A DNA stretch of 64,000 bases from assembly GCA_033764725.1 (NCBI GenBank), contig JANRIR010000007.1, forward strand, positions 11,919-75,918, given 5' to 3'. The position numbers and the translations under genes are program-made. The notes under the pieces were generated by a model that was not told the DNA's origin, did not search any database, and saw only the letters and a list, made by a program, of their open reading frames with translations. Shown in pieces: positions 25,300-35,400 of the stretch. Numbering within the stretch: the stretch's first letter is position 1; each line of letters begins with the position of its first letter. The DNA is from RI-43 sp033764725 (lineage in GTDB: Bacteria; Pseudomonadota; Alphaproteobacteria; Caulobacterales; Aquidulcibacteraceae).

Positions 25300-28200
25300 A
25301 TGTCGAATACGATGCTTCCCCCTGGCGCGATCGCCATCGTCGGTCTGGCGGCGCGCTTTCCCGGCGCCCGCACGGCGCGCGACTATTGGCGCATGCTCGA
25401 CGAGGGCCGCGACGCGACGGTGCGGCCTTCCGATGAAGCGCTGCTCGCCGCAGGCGAAAGTCCGGAGGCCCTCGCCGATCCCCTTTATGTGCGCGCGGCG
25501 ATGCCCCTGGACGACGTCGCGTGCTTCGACGCGGGCTTCTTCGGCTTCACGCCGCGCGAGGCCGCGATCCTCGATCCCCAGCATCGGCATTTTCTCGAAG
25601 CGTGCTGGGAGGCGTTGGAGGATGGCGGCCACACGCCGGCCGGTTTCGAGGGCGCGATCGGCGTATTCGCCGGCTGCGGCATGCAGAGCTATTTCGCGCG
25701 CAATCTTTTGACCAATCGCGAGCTGGTCGATCAGGTCGGCATGTTCCTGTTGCGCCATACCGGCAACGACAAGGATTTCCTGACCACGCGCGTGTCCTAT
25801 CTGCTCGATCTGCAGGGCCCTAGCGTCGGCGTGCAGACGGCGTGCTCGACGTCGCTCGTCGCCGTCCATATGGCGTGCCAGAGCCTTTTGTCGGGCGAAT
25901 GCGACATGGCGCTCGCCGGCGGCGTTACGATCGAGGCGCCCTACGGCCTGGGCTATCGTTACGCCGAAGGCGAAGTGTTGTCGTCGACGGGTCAGTGCCG
26001 CGCCTTCGACGAGTCCGGCGACGGCACCGTGTTCGGCAGCGGCGCGGGCGTGGTGGCGTTGCGCAGGCTCGAAGACGCGGTGCGCGACCAGGATCACATC
26101 TATGCAATCATCCGCGGCTCCGCCGTCAACAATGACGGCGCCGGCAAGGCCGGCTATCTGGCGCCGAGCGTCGAGGGCCAGGCGCGTGCGGCTGCGGAGG
26201 CGCTGGCGATTGCGCAGGTCGATCCCGCCAGCGTCGATTACATCGAAGCGCATGGCACCGGGACGCGGATCGGCGATCCCATCGAACTCGCCGCGCTGCA
26301 GCAGGCGTACGAGGGCGCGCCGCAAGGGTCGCTGCTGGTCGGCTCGGTCAAGCCGAATATCGGCCATCTCGACACGGCGGCCGGCGTCGCGTCCTTGATC
26401 AAGGCGGCGTTGGCGCTGCGCTGCGAGCGGCTGCCGAAGACGTTGCATTTCAAAACGCCGAACACCCGCTTCGATTTCAAGGCTTCGCCATTCTCCGTTC
26501 TGTCTGCGCCGCGCGATTGGCGCCGCGGCGGCCGCCCGCGCCGAGCGGCGGTCAATTCGCTCGGCGTCGGTGGGACCAACGCGCACGTTGTGCTTGAAGA
26601 GGCGCCGGTGCGCGCGTCGACGCCGGCGCCGTCGCATCCGCAACTCGTGCTGTTGTCGGGCAAGACTCCCGAGGCGCTTGTAAACCTGCGCAACAAATGG
26701 GCGGCCCATCTCGTCGACGCGCCGCACGATTTCAACGCCTGCGACGCGGCGTTCACCACCGATGTCGGCCGTAAGCATTTCGCCCATCGCATGGCGTTGA
26801 TCGGCGCCGACGCCGAAGATCTGCATGCCGCTGCGCGCGGGACCGCGCCGCATCGCGTCGTTCAAGGGCTGTGCAACGAGCGGCCCGCTCGCGTCATCTT
26901 CATGTTTCCCGGCGGCGGCGCGCAATATCCCGGCGCCGGGCGCGCCTTGTATGATGGCGAGCCCGTGTTCAAGGCGGCGGTCGAGGCCTGCTTTGCGGCA
27001 TTGCCCGCCTCGGCGCCGGATGACTTGCGCGCGCTGATGTTCGCGCGGGAGCCGGATGACGCCGACGCGGCCGCCGCCCTCGCGCAACCGCTCCATTCTG
27101 TACTTGCGGTGTTCATTCTGGAATACGCCATGGCGCAGCTCTGGCGATCATGGGGCGTGACGCCGGCAGGCGTGATCGGCCATAGCCTCGGCGAGTACGC
27201 GGCTGCGGCGGTTGCGGGCGTGATGCGGCTGGAGGATGCGCTCGCCACCGTGGCGTTGCGCGGCGAGATCTTCGCCGCCGTCCCGCGCAGCGGCATGCTC
27301 AGCGTGCGCGCCTCGGAAGAAACGGTGCGCGGCCTGCTTCCCGCAGCGCTGGACATCGCTGTGATCAACGCCGACGATCTCGTCGTCGTCAGCGGCGAGA
27401 ATGACGCGCTGGACGGGTTTCAGCAAACGCTGGCGCGCGCCGCGATCGACTACGCCCGCGTGCGCATCGAGGTGGCGGCGCATTCACGGCTTTTGGAGCC
27501 GTTCCTGCCGCGCTACCGCGCCCATCTGGAAGGGCTTTCGCTGCGGCGCGCGGCGGTTCCGGTAATGTCGAATTTGTCCGGCGCCTGGATGACGCCTGAT
27601 GAGCCGGCTCGCGCCGAGTATTGGGTGCGCCAATTGCGCAGCGCTGTGTGCTTTCGCGACGGGCTCGCCGCCGCGCTTGATCAACCGGATGTGATTCTGC
27701 TCGAGGTGGGGCCAGGGCAGGCGCTCAGCGCCTTGGCGCGCCTTGCGCAGGCCAAGCACGAGCCTGCGGCGATCCTCGCCAGCATGGGTCCGCCCTGCAC
27801 GCGCAATGACGATATCGTTTATGCGCGCGCCGCCGCAGGCGCGCTGTGGGCCCATGGCGCTTCGCTCGATCTGGCGGCGCTGCGCGCGCACCAAGGGCGG
27901 CGCGTTCCCGCGCCGACCTATGGCTTTGCGCGCACCCCTTATTGGATCGATGCGCCAAAGGGTTCGTCGACGACCGCTGCGGACGTGGGCGCGCCAGCCA
28001 TCGCGCGCGCGCCGGACAGCGCATCCTGGGTAAGCGCGCCGGTCTGGTCGCGCAATCCGCATCCCGCTGCAGCGACGAACGCTGCGGCTGCGCCGTGGCT
28101 TGTGCTCGCCGGCGACGACGACGTCAGCGTCGCGCTCGTTGCAGCGTTGCGCGCCAAGGGCGCGACGGTTTTCGTCGCACGCCCAGGCGATGGCTTCACG

Positions 28201-31200
28201 GCGGCCGGCGCTGAAGCGACGCTGCGCCCTGACAGCGTTGAGGACTTCGCTGGGTTGATCGCCCATCTTGACGCCGCCGGTCGCCCGGGCGCGATCGTGC
28301 ACGCGTGGTCGCTGCAGGCGCCAGCTTACGACGGCCGCGTCGCGCAACCGCTCGGTTTCGACAGCCTTCTGCTATTGGGGCAGGCGATGGAGCTGAACGG
28401 GTGGGAGGGCGACCGTGCGTTATGCGTTGCCACGCGCGGGGTGTTTTCCACGCAAGGCGAGGCGATCACCCATCCCGAGCGTGCGTTGCTTGTCGGTCCG
28501 GTGCGTGTTCTGCCGCGCGAAATGCCGGGCTTATCGGCGTCTTTGATCGATGTCGGGGCCGAAGTCGGCGCCGAAGCGGCTGCGCAGGCGATTATCGCCG
28601 GCTGTCTTGGCCGCGACGCGCATGCGCTTGTGGCGCTGCGCGCCGACGGACGCTGGACGCAGGTCGAAGCCGCGACGGCCGATAGTGAAGCGCGCGCGCC
28701 GCGCTTGCGCGAGCGCGGAACCTATTTGATCTCCGGCGGTCTCGGCGCGTTGGGACTGACCTTCGCGGCCCATGTGGCGCGCACATGCAAGGCGCGCCTC
28801 GTCCTCACCACGCGCGAGGCGTTCCCGGAGCGCGGCGCCTGGCCACGCATCGCTGCGTCAGACGAGGACAGCATGTGCGCCGAGCGCGTGCGCGCGCTCC
28901 TGGCGATCGAAGCGCAAGGCGGGGCCGTGCACGTCGTGACCGCCGATCTCGCCGACGCGGACGCCGCGCGCCGCGCGATCGCGGCGGCTGAGGCGGAATT
29001 CGGTCCGCTCAACGGCGTGTTTCACTTGTCCGGCGCGATCGATGATGCGGTCGCCGCCGCCAAGACGACCGCCTCGGCGTACGCGGTGATCGCCGCCAAG
29101 TTGACCGGCGCCTTCGCGCTGCACGAGGCGTTGCGCGATCGGACGCTGGATGTGTTCGGCGTGTTCTCGTCGACCAGCGCGCTGATCGGTCCGCCAGGGC
29201 AGTGCGACTATGCCGGCGCGAACGCCGCGCTCGATGCGCTTGCGGAATCGCGCGCCGACGGCCTGTCGATGGCATGGGGCGTGTGGACCGATATCGGGAT
29301 GGCGGCGCGGCAGGCGACGCCGGCGACCGACGGCGCGCGCATGACGCATCCTCTGTTGGGCTATCGCACGCGCAGCGGCGGCGCAGAGGTGTTCACTGCA
29401 CGTATTCGTCCCTCGCGGTTCTGGGCGCTTGAAGAACATCGCATCGCCGGGCGCGCCGTACTGCCCGGCACGGCCTATCTCGACGCCTGCATGGCCGCGG
29501 CACAGGCCGTGTCGTGGCGCGGCGGCGTCGAGATCTGCGACGTGAACTTCCTCGCGCCCTTGATGTTTGCGGGTGACGCGCCGCGCACGTTGCGCACAAC
29601 GCTTCACGCCGCACAGAACGGCAAGGCGCGCATCACCATCGAAAGCCGGCGCGCGCCGGCGGAAGCATGGACCCTGCATTTCGAGGCGAAGCTGCAGACG
29701 CCGCCGCCTCGGCCGCGCACCGCGCGCAGCATCCGTCCGCTGGCGCCGATCGAGCAGTCGCGCCTTAACCTCGCTGAACGCGGCGTGGCGTTCGGCCCGC
29801 GCTGGGCGTGCCTGAAGGAGGCGTGGCGCGCGCTCGACTCGGCCGGCGGCGAGATCGCCTTGCCGATGCGGTTCCACGACGACAGGGATGCGCATCCGCT
29901 GCATCCGGCGACGCTCGACGTGGCGATGACCGTCGGCCTGTTCGCGCGCGACGGCGACAGCGGCGAGAAAATTTTTGCGCCCGTATCGCTTGAGTCGCTG
30001 GCGGTCTATGCGGCGTTGCCCGCACGCTACACGGCCGTCGCCCATGCGCGGCCCTCCCGCGACGACGACCTAGCGACGTTCGACGTGCGCTTCACAAACG
30101 CGCGCGGCGGCGTTTTGGCCGAGATGCGCGGTCTGACGCTGCGGCGCGTCGACCCCGCGGCGCTTTCCGCGATCGATCGTGCGCAGCCTGCCATCGACCC
30201 CGACGCGCCATTGTTTGATCGTATGCTGGCGTGCGGCTTGCGCGGCGACGACGCGCCGGCCGCCTTCGCGCACGCGCTTGCGGCGCCGGGACGGCGCGTG
30301 ATCGTGTCATCCATTCCGTTGCCGGCGTTGCGCGCGGCCTATCGCACCGCTCCTGTGCGCGCCGCAGCAGCGGGCGGCCGGCCTGCGCCGGCGATCGACG
30401 ATCCTTACGAGGCCCGGATTGCAGCCTGGTGCGCCGACATTCTGGGCGTCCCCTCGGTGGCGCCGACCGATGAATTTCTGGCCTTCGGCGGGGGATCGCT
30501 GACTGGCGTGCGCTTGTTTGCGAAAATCCGAAAAGAAATGGGCGTCGACCTCGCCTTGAGCGCCCTGTTCCAAACGCCAACCATTCGCGAACTTGCGGCG
30601 CTGGTGCGCACTTTGGCTGGAGACGACAAAACGGCTGCCGGCTCGTCGGGCGCGGAAGCCGCCGGCGAAAGGGGACGCCAAGCCTGGTCGCCGCTGGTCC
30701 GCATCAACGCCGGAAAGCCTGGCAAGGCGGCGTTTTTCTGCGTGCATGGGGCGGAAGGCAATGTCGTTCTGTTCAAACCGCTGGCGGATCGCCTGGGCGC
30801 GGATCGGCCGTTCTATGCGCTGCAGGCGCAGGGCGTGGACGGCGCAAGCCCGCCGCACGAAACGATCGCCGAGATGGCGGCGGCGTATTGCGCCGCGATC
30901 CGCACGGTGCAGCCGCATGGCCCCTATACGCTTGCGGGCTATTCCGGCGGCGGCGTCATCGCGTTCGAAATGGCGCGGCAATTGCGCGCGTGCGGCGAGC
31001 GGATCGCCTGCATCGTGATGTTCGATACGCTCGAGCCGGAGGCGGCGCGCGCCCGGATCGGATTTCTGGACAAGGCGTTCTCTGTCTTGCGTCTTGATCC
31101 ACAGTTTCTCTTGCGCTGGCCGCGCAACAAGATTCGCGCGCTAGGATGGGACGCCGCGTTTGCGCGCGTCGTCCTGCGCAGGCCGGTGGAGGAGGTTTCG

Positions 31201-31515
31201 CCGATCGAGCGTGCTGCGCGCACTTTGTGGGACGCCTACGCGGCGGCGCAGAGCGCCTATGTCGCGCCCATCCTTGACGTCGATATTCTGTTGTTCCGCG
31301 CAACGCAGGCGGCGATCGCGTATGTGCGCGCCGGCGATGCGTTGGGCTGGCGTGCGCGCACGACCGGCGCGATCCACGTGATCGACGCGCCGGCGTCGCA
31401 CGAGCGTCTGTTCAGCGCGCCGGCGATCGACGTCGTCGCCTTTCACCTGAAAAACCGCCTCAAGGCGCTCGATGCGGCGGAAGCGCCGGCGCGCGTGCTC
31501 GAGACGGCGGATTGA
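25300..31515 (+). CDS. Type I PKS: KS-AT-KR-DH-ACP-TE
   Basis: 2071 residues, one extension module with release. KS 8-435: Cys182 (QTACSTS), His318 (EAHGTGT), His356 (KPNIGH). AT 530-860: Ser629 (GHSLGE) and VAAHS at 725-729, which is neither the malonyl HAFH nor the methylmalonyl YASH form, so the extender is unclear. KR about 915-1335: SGGLGALG at 1145, catalytic Tyr1304. DH about 1345-1620: His1380 in HRIAGRAVLP and Asp1540 (HPATLDVAMT); the usual glutamine after Asp is replaced. ACP about 1700-1775: Ser1733 (GGGSLTG). TE about 1800-2060: Ser1882 (GYSGGG), Asp1909, His2034. KR before DH is unusual for a modular PKS. It should take the PCP-bound acyl from the upstream NRPS, extend it once and release it. 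Confidence 0.92.
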   Translation: MSNTMLPPGAIAIVGLAARFPGARTARDYWRMLDEGRDATVRPSDEALLAAGESPEALADPLYVRAAMPLDDVACFDAGFFGFTPREAAILDPQHRHFLEACWEALEDGGHTPAGFEGAIGVFAGCGMQSYFARNLLTNRELVDQVGMFLLRHTGNDKDFLTTRVSYLLDLQGPSVGVQTACSTSLVAVHMACQSLLSGECDMALAGGVTIEAPYGLGYRYAEGEVLSSTGQCRAFDESGDGTVFGSGAGVVALRRLEDAVRDQDHIYAIIRGSAVNNDGAGKAGYLAPSVEGQARAAAEALAIAQVDPASVDYIEAHGTGTRIGDPIELAALQQAYEGAPQGSLLVGSVKPNIGHLDTAAGVASLIKAALALRCERLPKTLHFKTPNTRFDFKASPFSVLSAPRDWRRGGRPRRAAVNSLGVGGTNAHVVLEEAPVRASTPAPSHPQLVLLSGKTPEALVNLRNKWAAHLVDAPHDFNACDAAFTTDVGRKHFAHRMALIGADAEDLHAAARGTAPHRVVQGLCNERPARVIFMFPGGGAQYPGAGRALYDGEPVFKAAVEACFAALPASAPDDLRALMFAREPDDADAAAALAQPLHSVLAVFILEYAMAQLWRSWGVTPAGVIGHSLGEYAAAAVAGVMRLEDALATVALRGEIFAAVPRSGMLSVRASEETVRGLLPAALDIAVINADDLVVVSGENDALDGFQQTLARAAIDYARVRIEVAAHSRLLEPFLPRYRAHLEGLSLRRAAVPVMSNLSGAWMTPDEPARAEYWVRQLRSAVCFRDGLAAALDQPDVILLEVGPGQALSALARLAQAKHEPAAILASMGPPCTRNDDIVYARAAAGALWAHGASLDLAALRAHQGRRVPAPTYGFARTPYWIDAPKGSSTTAADVGAPAIARAPDSASWVSAPVWSRNPHPAAATNAAAAPWLVLAGDDDVSVALVAALRAKGATVFVARPGDGFTAAGAEATLRPDSVEDFAGLIAHLDAAGRPGAIVHAWSLQAPAYDGRVAQPLGFDSLLLLGQAMELNGWEGDRALCVATRGVFSTQGEAITHPERALLVGPVRVLPREMPGLSASLIDVGAEVGAEAAAQAIIAGCLGRDAHALVALRADGRWTQVEAATADSEARAPRLRERGTYLISGGLGALGLTFAAHVARTCKARLVLTTREAFPERGAWPRIAASDEDSMCAERVRALLAIEAQGGAVHVVTADLADADAARRAIAAAEAEFGPLNGVFHLSGAIDDAVAAAKTTASAYAVIAAKLTGAFALHEALRDRTLDVFGVFSSTSALIGPPGQCDYAGANAALDALAESRADGLSMAWGVWTDIGMAARQATPATDGARMTHPLLGYRTRSGGAEVFTARIRPSRFWALEEHRIAGRAVLPGTAYLDACMAAAQAVSWRGGVEICDVNFLAPLMFAGDAPRTLRTTLHAAQNGKARITIESRRAPAEAWTLHFEAKLQTPPPRPRTARSIRPLAPIEQSRLNLAERGVAFGPRWACLKEAWRALDSAGGEIALPMRFHDDRDAHPLHPATLDVAMTVGLFARDGDSGEKIFAPVSLESLAVYAALPARYTAVAHARPSRDDDLATFDVRFTNARGGVLAEMRGLTLRRVDPAALSAIDRAQPAIDPDAPLFDRMLACGLRGDDAPAAFAHALAAPGRRVIVSSIPLPALRAAYRTAPVRAAAAGGRPAPAIDDPYEARIAAWCADILGVPSVAPTDEFLAFGGGSLTGVRLFAKIRKEMGVDLALSALFQTPTIRELAALVRTLAGDDKTAAGSSGAEAAGERGRQAWSPLVRINAGKPGKAAFFCVHGAEGNVVLFKPLADRLGADRPFYALQAQGVDGASPPHETIAEMAAAYCAAIRTVQPHGPYTLAGYSGGGVIAFEMARQLRACGERIACIVMFDTLEPEAARARIGFLDKAFSVLRLDPQFLLRWPRNKIRALGWDAAFARVVLRRPVEEVSPIERAARTLWDAYAAAQSAYVAPILDVDILLFRATQAAIAYVRAGDALGWRARTTGAIHVIDAPASHERLFSAPAIDVVAFHLKNRLKALDAAEAPARVLETAD

Positions 31516-31522
31516 CGCCCTG

Positions 31523-32437
31523 ATGCGCGTGCTTGTGGTTCTCGTCGCCCTGGCCGTCGCCGCACTGGCGCTCGGCGCCATGATTTGGCGCGACGCGGCG
31601 GCGTTAACGCGCCCGGCGTCGTCCGTCGATCCCGCGCTCGCGCGGCTCACGCCGCGTTCGGCGTTCGGCGCGGCGTTCAGCGAGGTGGCGTTCGCCGCCG
31701 CCCCCGGCGCGCGCTTGCGCGGTTGGCTCGTGCCGGCCCGTAAGGACGCGAAGGACCTGATCGTCGTCGCCATGCATGGGCGCGGGGGCGATCGCCACAC
31801 GGCGCTGCCGCATGCGCGGCTGTGGCGCGAAGCGGGCGCTGCGGCGCTGCTCATCGATTTGCGCGGCGCGGGCGAGAGCGACGGGCAAGGCTTGGGCAAT
31901 GGGCTGGCGATGCGCGAGGCCGAGGACGCGCTTGCGGCGGCGGAGGCGGCGCGTGCGTTCGGATATCGCCGGGTCGTTGTTGCAGGATGGTCGCTCGGCG
32001 CGTCTGCGGCGATCCTGGCTGCGGCGCGGGACCGCAAGATCGACGGCCTGATGGTCGAATGCGCGCTGAAGAGTTTTCCGGACTATGGCGCCGACATCGT
32101 CCAGGCGCGCTTTGGGGGTCTTGCGCCGCGCGCGATCGCTGCGCCGCTGGGAACCGCGATCGTCGCGCTCGGCCGATGGCGTGCGGGCGTCGGGCCGCTG
32201 ACGGCGCCGGTCGATGTGATCGAGCAGATTGCGCCGCGGCCTATCCTCATTCTTCATGGCGCTCGCGATGCCGTCACGCCGCCCTATCATGGGTGGGAGC
32301 TTGCCCGTGCGGCAGGGGAGACGGCGCGCCTGGTGACGCTGCCGAATGCCGCGCATTGCGACGGCCTGCGCGCCGACGAGGCGGCCTATCGCGCCGCAGT
32401 GCTGGATTTTCTCGGCGCGATCGCCGCCGCGCCGTGA
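31523..32437 (+). CDS. Membrane-anchored alpha/beta hydrolase
   Basis: A 304-residue protein with an N-terminal hydrophobic helix (VLVVLVALAVAALALGAMIW, residues 3-22) serving as an anchor or uncleaved leader, then an alpha/beta hydrolase fold of the BAAT/dienelactone-like type. Visible elements: VVAMHGRGGDRHT, LIDLRGAGESDG, nucleophile Ser in GWSLGAS, Asp in HGARDAVTP and His in NAAHCDG. It starts 7 nt after the PKS stop in the same direction, so it is probably in the same operon and may process, deacylate or release the product at the membrane. A longer frame from 31472 lies inside the PKS gene and was not chosen. Confidence 0.82.
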   Translation: MRVLVVLVALAVAALALGAMIWRDAAALTRPASSVDPALARLTPRSAFGAAFSEVAFAAAPGARLRGWLVPARKDAKDLIVVAMHGRGGDRHTALPHARLWREAGAAALLIDLRGAGESDGQGLGNGLAMREAEDALAAAEAARAFGYRRVVVAGWSLGASAAILAAARDRKIDGLMVECALKSFPDYGADIVQARFGGLAPRAIAAPLGTAIVALGRWRAGVGPLTAPVDVIEQIAPRPILILHGARDAVTPPYHGWELARAAGETARLVTLPNAAHCDGLRADEAAYRAAVLDFLGAIAAAP

Positions 32438-32498
32438 GCGCTGCCTCGACGCACTGCTATCATTGCGCCGAATTGCAAGCTTGCCTATGCCATGAGAG

Positions 32499-35400
32499 AT
32501 GGGCATCCAGAACATCCTGATCGCCAATCGCGGCGAAATCGCCATCCGCATCGCGCGCGCCTGCGACGCATTGCGCATCGGCGCCGTCATGGCTCATCCC
32601 CAAGATGACGCCGACTCGCTGCATCGCCGCGCCGGAAATGAAGCCGCCCTGCTGCCAGGCCATGGCGTGCGCGCCTATCTCGACGGTGCTGCGCTCATCG
32701 CAGCCGCGCACGCGCACGGGTGCGACGCCGTGCATCCGGGCTACGGGTTTCTCTCTGAGCAGGCGGCCTTCGCGCAGGCGTGCGCCGATGCGGGGCTGCT
32801 GTTCATTGGCCCTCGTCCCGAGGCGCTCGCCATTTTCGGCGACAAGGCGCGCGGCCGCGCGCTGGCGCAAAGCTGCGGCGCGCCAGTGCTCGCCGGCCTG
32901 GATGATGTGCGCGACGCCGTCGAAGCGCAGGCGTTTCTGGAGGCGACGCCGTCGGGCGCGATCATGATCAAGGCGCGCGCCGGCGGCGGCGGCCGCGGCA
33001 TGCGCGTCGTGCGCCGCGGCGAGGATGTCGCCGCGGCGGTCGCACGCTGCGTCAGCGAAGCGCAAGCGGCGTTCGGCGACGGCCGCGTTCTCGTCGAGGC
33101 GTTTCTTCCTGACGCGCGCCATATCGAGGTGCAGATCGCCGCCGACGCGACGGGGGCGGCGATCGCCCTGTCGGATCGCGATTGCACGCTGCAACGCCGT
33201 CGTCAGAAGATGATCGAAATCGCGCCGGCGCCGTTTCTGTCCGACGCGCTGCGTACGGCGCTGCACCGCGACGCGATTGCGCTGGCGAAAGCGGCGGGCG
33301 TGCACGCCTTGGCCACGATCGAATTCCTCGTCGATGTGTCCGCGCCGGATCGGTACGTGTTCATTGAGGCCAATCCGCGTTTGCAGGTCGAGCATACGAT
33401 CACGGAAGAGGCGCTCGGCGTCGATCTCGTCTGCGCGCAAATCGAACTGGCGCAAGGCGCTACGCTGAAAGCATTGGGCCTGGCCAAGCCGCCGGCGCCG
33501 CAGCGCACGGCGATCCAGGCGCGGGTGTGCGCGGAGACGTTGCGCGCGGAGGGTGAAGCTGCGCCGTCGTCAGGCGTGCTGACCGCGTACGAGCCGCCGA
33601 CGGGACCAGGCGTGCGCGTCGACGGCGCCGGTTACGCCGGCTACGCGCTGAGCCCGCACTATGATTCGCTGCTCGCTAAGGTCATCGTTCAGGCGCCGCG
33701 CTTCGCCGACGCAGCGCGCAAGCTTGACCGGGCGCTCGGCGAATTCCGCATCGAAGGCGCTGCGACGAATATCGGCGTCCTGCGGGCGATCCTGCGCGAA
33801 GACGATTTTTTGAACGGGGCTGCGACCACGACCTTCGTGGAATCCCACGCCGCCGAGCTTATCGCCCGCGCGCCGAGTCAGGCGCCCATCTTGGGCGCCG
33901 GCGCCGCATCGTCCGACACGGCTGTTATGCGCGATACGCCGCCAGGCGCCGCCGCAGCGCGTGCGCCTTTGCGCGGAACGATCGTCGAGGTGTGCGTTGA
34001 GGCCGGCGCCCGCTTTCGCGCAGGCGCAACCATCGCCGTCATCGAAGCGATGAAGATGCAGCATGTCGTGGCGGCAGAACAAGCCGGCGAGGTGCTCGCC
34101 CTTCTGGTTGCGCCCGGCGAAACGACGCCGGAGGGCGCGCCGATCATCCATTACGCGCCGACCGAGGCCGATGGCGAAGCCGTTGCGGATGCCGCAGCGA
34201 TGGACAGTGACGCCGTGCGAACCGATCTCGCCGAGGCGCAGGCGGCTGTCGCCTTGACCTTGGATGCAGCCCGGCCCGAAGCCGTCGCGCGTCGCCGCAA
34301 GCTTGCGATGCGCACGGCGCGCGAAAACATCGCCGACCTCGTCGATCCCGGCACGTTCATCGAATATGGCGCGCTGGCCGTCGCTGCGCAGCGTCGCCGC
34401 CGCACGCTTGACGATCTTGTTGCGAACACGCCGGGAGACGGGATGGTCACCGGCGTGGGTGCGGTGAACGGCGCCTTGTTCGACGAGGCGGCTGCGCGAA
34501 CTGCCGTCCTTGCATACGATTACACCGTGCTGGCCGGCACGCAGGGCTATTTCAACCACAAGAAAACCGATCGCCTGCTGCACATCGCGGAGGACCATCG
34601 CCTGCCCGTTGTGTTCTTCACGGAAGGCGGCGGCGGCCGTCCCGGCGATACGGACGCGCCGGGGGTGGCCGGTCTCGACACAACCAGCTTTCACGCCTTT
34701 GCGCGGCTTTCGGGCCTTGCGCCGCGCATCGCGATCGCTGCGGGACGGTGTTTTGCAGGCAATGCGGCCTTCTTCGGCTGCGCCGACATCACGGTGGCGA
34801 CGCGCGCGTCCAATATCGGCATGGGCGGCCCGGCGATGATCGAGGGCGGCGGCCTGGGCGTATTCGCGCCGGACGACATCGGGCCAAGCGCAGTGCAGAC
34901 GGTGAACGGCGTGATTGACGTGCTGGCGGAGGATGAAGCCGACGCGGTGGTGAAGACCAAATCCCTGTTGGGAATGTTTCAGGGCGCGCTAAACGACTGG
35001 ACGTGCGGCGATCAGCGGCGCTTGCGCAACGTCATCCCGGAAAACCGGCTTCGCGTCTATGAGGTGCGCGCGGTGATCGAGGCCTTGTTCGATACAGGCT
35101 CCTTTCTCGAGTTGCGCGCCTTCTACGGCGTGGGCATCGTCACCGGCTTTGCGCGCGTGGAAGGTCGGCCAGTGGGGGTCTTGGCGAATAATCCGAAGCA
35201 TCTGGGCGGCGCGCTCGATGCGGAAGCGTCCGAGAAGGCGGCGCGCTTTCTTCAATTGTGCGATGCGTTCGATGTGCCGGTGGTCAGCCTCATCGACACG
35301 CCCGGTTTCATGGTGGGGCCCGAGGCCGAGAAGCAGGCGGGCGTGCGCCGCATGTCCAGCCTGTTCGTCGTCGGCGCGACGGTCTCGATTCCGGTGTTCG

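Noticed and set aside
23929..27096. 1055-codon open frame on the minus strand opposite the NRPS/PKS genes
   Set aside because: It is Arg/Ala-rich with no domain or RBS and lies over strongly conserved coding sequence; a high-GC shadow frame.
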